Made by a program: the position numbers and the translations under genes. 53,962 nucleotides of DNA from an uncultured Tenacibaculum sp. Its GTDB lineage: Bacteria > Bacteroidota > Bacteroidia > Flavobacteriales > Flavobacteriaceae. The notes under the pieces are model-generated. The model did no database searches. It was not told where the DNA came from and saw nothing but the letters and a program-made list of their open reading frames with translations. Shown piece by piece: positions 50,322 to 53,962 of the stretch; the stretch's first letter is position 1, and the number at the start of each line of letters is the position of its first letter. Location: NCBI GenBank assembly GCA_937922085.1, contig CAKZVD010000015.1:1-53962 (forward strand), written 5' to 3'.

Positions 50322-51191
50322 GTGGCAAAAAATAAAAAAAAACCAAGTAAGTTAAAACAAAAACTTACAGATAAGTATCGATTGGTAGTTTTAAATGAAG
50401 ATACTTTTCAAGAACGATTTTCATTAAAACTATCTCGATTAAATGTATTTGTTTTTAGTGGAATCTTTTCGATTTTATTAATAACTCTTACTACTTTTTT
50501 AATTGCATTTACTTCATTAAAAGAATATATACCAGGATATTCTTCTACTGCTTTAAAAAAGAGCGCAACGAGATTAACCTATGAAACAGACTCCTTAAAA
50601 ACACGGTTAGCTGTATTAGAAAAATTTACAAAGGCGATTAGACCTGTGTTAACAGGAGAAATTAAACCAGAAGCGATTGATTCTATTAAAAGTGAAGTAA
50701 ATAAAGCTTCTACAATAGATTATAAAAAATTATCACCTACACCACAAGATTTAGAGTTTAGAGAGCAAATTGAAAATAAAGATCGATTTGCATTATCAGC
50801 AGGAGAAACAAATAAAGCGAAGATTGTATTATTTGCTCCAGTAACAGGAAACATATCGCAGTCTTTTAATTCGGCAAATAAACATTTTGCTATTGATATT
50901 GTAGCAAAAACAGGAACACCTGTGAAATCTATAGCAGATGGAACAGTAATTCTTTCTGGTTGGACCGCTGAAACAGGATATATAATTACCATTCAGCATA
51001 CGAATGATTATGTTTCTGTTTATAAACATAATGGTGAATTACTAAAGCAGCAAGGAGATTTTGTGAAATCTGGAGAAGCTATAGCAAGTGTAGGGTCAAC
51101 AGGCGAATTAACAACTGGGCCTCATTTACATTTTGAATTGTGGAATAATGGATATCCTATTAACCCAACCAATTATATTGACTTTCAGTAG
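50322..51191 (+). CDS. M23 family (LytM) cell-wall peptidase, membrane anchored
   Basis: 289 aa from a GTG start (MAKNKKKPSKLKQKLTDKYR), positively charged and conserved in this lineage. A membrane helix follows (about 42-65: FVFSGIFSILLITLTTFLIAF), then a coiled-coil-like linker and a C-terminal LytM domain with zinc motifs KHFAIDIVAKTG (H and D) and GPHLHFELWNNG (HxH). It cleaves peptidoglycan cross-bridges, or activates amidases if inactive. The zinc residues are intact, so it is likely active. Confidence 0.92.
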   Translation: MAKNKKKPSKLKQKLTDKYRLVVLNEDTFQERFSLKLSRLNVFVFSGIFSILLITLTTFLIAFTSLKEYIPGYSSTALKKSATRLTYETDSLKTRLAVLEKFTKAIRPVLTGEIKPEAIDSIKSEVNKASTIDYKKLSPTPQDLEFREQIENKDRFALSAGETNKAKIVLFAPVTGNISQSFNSANKHFAIDIVAKTGTPVKSIADGTVILSGWTAETGYIITIQHTNDYVSVYKHNGELLKQQGDFVKSGEAIASVGSTGELTTGPHLHFELWNNGYPINPTNYIDFQ

Positions 51192-51230
51192 TTCGTTTCA
51201 GTTATCAATTAGAACAAGATAGATTAAGTA

Positions 51231-51272
51231 AATTACGAACAAAATTCGTAATTAAAAATTTGTAATTAAAAA
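51231..51272. repeat. Inverted and tandem repeat upstream of the GH3-like gene
   Basis: AATTACGAA (51231-51239) and TTCGTAATT (51245-51253) are perfect 9-bp arms around CAAAA; overlapping this, TTCGTAATTAAAAA (51245-51258) is followed directly by TTTGTAATTAAAAA (51259-51272), a 13/14 tandem copy. The GH3-like ATG is 9 bases further on. Confidence 0.55.
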
Positions 51273-51280
51273 TCAACCAA

Positions 51281-52774
51281 ATGTCTTTAAAATCTTTTTT
51301 AGCTATTCCTTTTGCAAAAAAAGCAGTAAAAAAAGTTCAAAAATGGGCTAATAAACCGCATCAAATACAAGAGAAGGTTTTTCAATATCTAATAACAGAA
51401 GGTTGTAAAACAGCTTTTGGAAAAGATCATGATTTTATATCAATAAATTCATATGAAGATTTTAAAAAACGAGTTGCTGTAAATGATTATGAAGGATTAA
51501 GACCTTATGTAGATAGAATGGTAGCTGGAGAAGAAAATATATTGTGGAAAGGTAAACCAATTTACTTAGCAAAAACATCAGGAACTACTTCTGGAGCAAA
51601 GTACATTCCAATAACTAAAGAATCAATGCCTACACATATTAAATCTGCTCGTAATGCATTGTTGTTTTATATTAATGAAACAAAAGATGCTTCTTTTGTA
51701 AACGGAAAAATGATTTTCTTACAAGGAAGCCCAGTTTTAGATAATAAAAATGGAATTAAATTAGGAAGATTAAGCGGAATTGTTGCGCATTATGTACCTA
51801 ATTATTTGTTGAAAAACAGATTACCAAGTTGGGAAACAAATTGTATTGAAGATTGGGATACCAAAGTTGATAAAGTAGTCGAAGAAACGCTATCTGAAGA
51901 TATGTCGGTAATTAGTGGAATTCCGTCATGGGTACAAATGTACTTTGAAAAACTAATAGATAAGACGGGAAAAACTATTTCTGAGCTTTTTCCAAATTTT
52001 AATTTCTTTATTTATGGAGGTGTAAATTTTGAACCTTATAAAAATAAGTTTGAAGCTTTAATAGGAAAAAAAATAGATTATATAGAATTGTATCCAGCAT
52101 CTGAAGGATTTATTGCTTTTCAAGATTCTCAGAAAGAAAAAGGAATGTTATTACAATTAGACTCAGGTATTTTTTATGAGTTTATTCCTACTACTGAATT
52201 TTTTCAAGAAAATCCAACTCGAATTTCTCTTAAAGATGTTCAATTAGGAGTTAACTATGTAATTATCTTAAATACAACAGCGGGCCTTTGGGGGTACAAT
52301 ATTGGAGATACTGTTGAATTTACTTCTTTAAAACCTTATAGAATAAAAGTAACAGGTCGTATAAAACATTTTATTTCTGCTTTTGGCGAACATGTAATAG
52401 GTAAAGAAGTAGAAAAAGCATTAAACGATGCTATTGTAGGAACGAATGTAAATGTAAGTGAATTTACAGTAGCACCACAAGTGAATCCAGAAAGTGGATT
52501 ACCATATCATGAATGGTTTATTGAATTTGAAAATGAGCCTGATGATTTAGACGAAATGGCTGCTAAGATGAATATCTCTATGCAAAATCAAAATATCTAT
52601 TATCAAGATTTAATTGAAGGTAAAATATTACGATCATTAGTGATTAGAAAAGTGAAAAAAGGAGGTTTTCATGAATATATGAAATCTATAGGGAAATTTG
52701 GAGGACAAAATAAAATCCCACAACTTTCCGATAATAGAAAAATTGCAAATGTTTTAGAAGATTTTTTAGTTTAA
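51281..52774 (+). CDS. GH3-like acyl-adenylate amido synthetase
   Basis: 497 aa matching the GH3 auxin-responsive family, the plant-type adenylate-forming enzymes with relatives in bacteria. The ATP motif is AKTSGTTSGAKYIPITKES (about residues 101-119); other pieces are SGIPSWVQMYFEKLID, LYPASEGFIAFQ, LWGYNIGDTVEFTSLKPYRI, KVTGRIKHFISAFGEHV and the C-terminal FEIxFEN-type strand. Such enzymes conjugate carboxylic acids to amino acids via an acyl-adenylate; bacterial substrates are largely unknown. It stands 89 bp after the M23 gene without an obvious coupling. Confidence 0.9.
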   Translation: MSLKSFLAIPFAKKAVKKVQKWANKPHQIQEKVFQYLITEGCKTAFGKDHDFISINSYEDFKKRVAVNDYEGLRPYVDRMVAGEENILWKGKPIYLAKTSGTTSGAKYIPITKESMPTHIKSARNALLFYINETKDASFVNGKMIFLQGSPVLDNKNGIKLGRLSGIVAHYVPNYLLKNRLPSWETNCIEDWDTKVDKVVEETLSEDMSVISGIPSWVQMYFEKLIDKTGKTISELFPNFNFFIYGGVNFEPYKNKFEALIGKKIDYIELYPASEGFIAFQDSQKEKGMLLQLDSGIFYEFIPTTEFFQENPTRISLKDVQLGVNYVIILNTTAGLWGYNIGDTVEFTSLKPYRIKVTGRIKHFISAFGEHVIGKEVEKALNDAIVGTNVNVSEFTVAPQVNPESGLPYHEWFIEFENEPDDLDEMAAKMNISMQNQNIYYQDLIEGKILRSLVIRKVKKGGFHEYMKSIGKFGGQNKIPQLSDNRKIANVLEDFLV

Positions 52775-53069
52775 CTTAAGTGAGGTGAAATATCTATCGT
52801 TTTTTTAATTATTATAAGTTTTTATTATTTAACAAGGTTTTCTGAAAACTTAATATTCTAGCCTATTATATAATTAATTTTAAATACGCGATTCTCAGCA
52901 ACCATATAAAAGTGTAATTTATTGAATATGAAAAATAATTTACAAGAAGTTATATTTTTTTGCTATTTAACGTGAGTTCGATGTAAGAGATCAGAATTAA
53001 CCCAAAGAAAAAGCAGAGTATTTAGTAATTTAAAGTGCTTACTTTTAATTAATTAAAAACATTCTGCTT
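52775..53069. other. Gap between GH3-like gene and IS transposase
   Basis: 295 bases. The first part is ordinary AT-rich 3' sequence; from about 52965 the sequence (AACGTGAGTTCGATG and onwards) looks like the left end of the insertion sequence. No gene seen. Confidence 0.4.
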
Positions 53070-53962
53070 ATGATTTCTGATTCTAAAATTATTGAAATTT
53101 TTTGTAAACTAGATGATTTTTCAAAAGAATATGACTCTATTATAATTGAAAATAGTATTTCAGATGGTTCAACTGTGAAAAAACGTAATAGAAAGTTTAA
53201 AATGAACGATAGTGAAGTTATGACTATACTGATTATATTTCACTTAAAGTCTTATAGAAATCTTAAGCATTTTTACTTAAATCATGTATGTAAATATATG
53301 ACAGATATGTTTCCAGAATGTGTTTCTTATAATCGATTTGTGGAGCTCCAAAAAAAGGTTACCCAACCCCTGGCTGTTTTTATGAAACTATACTGCTTAG
53401 GGGATTGTACAGGTATTTCTTTTATTGATTCAACACCATTAAAAGTATGTCACTACAAAAGAGAAAAACAACATCAGGTCTTTAAAGATATTGCCAAAAA
53501 AAGTTTCGGAACAATGGGATGGTACTTTGGCTTTAAACTTCACCTAGTTTGCAATGACAAAGGTGAAATAGTTGATTTTATGTTTACTCCAGCCAATGTA
53601 GATGATAGGTTTCCGCTTAAACAAAAGAAATTTCACAATAAGATATTCGGAAAAATTTTTGGAGATAAAGGCTATATTGGTAAAGATTTATTCGATAAAT
53701 TATTTGTAGATGGAATACATCTTATCACAAAGGTGCGTAAAAATATGAAGAAGAAAGCTATGGACTTTATGGATAAGGTAATCCTTAGAAAAAGAGCTAT
53801 TATAGAAACTATAAATGATGTACTAAAAAACACTTGTCAAATTGAACATTCTAGACATCGATCTTTTGATAACTTTATAACAAATATGATATCTGGATTA
53901 ATCGCCTATTCTTTTTTACCAAAAAAACCGTCAATTAAAATACCTAATATGCTGCCAAATAA
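52965..53962 (+). mobile_element. IS982-family insertion sequence, cut by the window end
   Basis: The transposase belongs to the IS982 family. The left end is placed near TTAACGTGAGTTCGATG (about 52967-52983), where the flanking sequence character changes; the exact terminal repeat cannot be fixed because the right end and target duplication lie outside the window. Confidence 0.6.
53070..53962 (+). CDS. IS982-family transposase, truncated by window edge
   Basis: An ATG at 53070 opens a frame of 297 codons without a stop before the window ends. The DDE catalytic residues are visible: D in FIDSTPLKVC, D in FGDKGYIGKDLF and E in IIETINDVLKN, together with MGWYFGFKLHLVCND, TPANVDDRFPL, LITKVRKNMKKKA, IEHSRHRSFDNF and GLIAYSFLPKKPS, the IS982 pattern. 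The reading frame is intact throughout, so the element may still be active. Confidence 0.88.
   Translation, partial: MISDSKIIEIFCKLDDFSKEYDSIIIENSISDGSTVKKRNRKFKMNDSEVMTILIIFHLKSYRNLKHFYLNHVCKYMTDMFPECVSYNRFVELQKKVTQPLAVFMKLYCLGDCTGISFIDSTPLKVCHYKREKQHQVFKDIAKKSFGTMGWYFGFKLHLVCNDKGEIVDFMFTPANVDDRFPLKQKKFHNKIFGKIFGDKGYIGKDLFDKLFVDGIHLITKVRKNMKKKAMDFMDKVILRKRAIIETINDVLKNTCQIEHSRHRSFDNFITNMISGLIAYSFLPKKPSIKIPNMLPN

Noticed and set aside
50720..51029. Minus-strand frames inside the M23 peptidase gene
   Set aside because: Antisense to conserved zinc-motif codons; no family resemblance.
1..53962. CRISPR array, rRNA or tRNA genes
   Set aside because: No regularly spaced repeats, no cas-like proteins, and no cloverleaf-like or rRNA-like stretch was recognised by eye; a covariance-model search was not possible.

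Overview
The window is about 54 kb of a very AT-rich chromosome that reads as Bacteroidota, family Flavobacteriaceae, probably a marine genus close to Tenacibaculum or Polaribacter. The basis is the protein families (TonB receptors with N-terminal carboxypeptidase-regulatory-like domains, PepSY/TM proteins, DUF2911, DUF5777, SdpI, 7TM-AraC regulators), the weak Shine-Dalgarno context, and a repeated TAnnTTTG -7 promoter element (17 examples listed). These are inferences from sequence features, not a database match.

Layout. 1-3.7 kb: a lipoprotein, tyrS, a Cys-rich mini-protein convergent with tyrS, and a small membrane protein that looks frameshifted near its C-terminus. 3.7-9.1 kb: a probable metal-uptake operon (CNGKC membrane protein, Met/His-rich outer-membrane barrel, TonB receptor, PepSY/TM reductase-like protein). 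9.2-15.5 kb: DUF2911 protein, a 951-aa LRR protein, a porin-like barrel, then a DUF5777/YceI/OB-fold operon facing a membrane-bound LytTR regulator. 16.8-28.9 kb: leuS carrying a nested DUF559 nuclease-like domain, a PepSY/TM protein, GNAT and thioesterase genes, SdpI, a 7TM-AraC regulator, an M28 peptidase, SCO, rseP and an unlisted 55-aa zinc ribbon. 29.1-36.7 kb: minus-strand biotin locus (bioF, DUF2007, bioD, lipoprotein, bioA, ketoacyl synthase, bioB) followed by a JmjC-like cupin. 36.8-45.4 kb: a catabolic locus (TonB receptor, GH63 glycosidase, SSS symporter, glycerate kinase) divergent from a LacI regulator. 45.4-52.8 kb: two hypothetical surface proteins, EamA transporter, yicC, gmk, nadD, M23 peptidase and a GH3-like adenylating enzyme. 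53.0 kb to the edge: an IS982-type transposase cut by the window end.

The most coherent candidate system is the 37.3-45.4 kb locus. A GH63 enzyme resembling glucosylglycerate/mannosylglycerate hydrolases sits with a glycerate kinase, a sodium symporter, a SusD-less TonB receptor and a LacI regulator, which together would import and break down a glycosylglycerate (mannosylglycerate is the red-algal solute digeneaside) to a hexose and phosphoglycerate. Second is the DUF559 domain nested inside LeuRS. Third is a ketoacyl synthase within the biotin genes that may supply the pimelate precursor.

Several gene starts were moved from the longest open frame because a -7 element overlaps or directly precedes the longer start (tyrS, rseP, the LRR gene) or because the longer start is only an upstream TTG (bioA, glycerate kinase). 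No rRNA, tRNA or CRISPR array was recognised.
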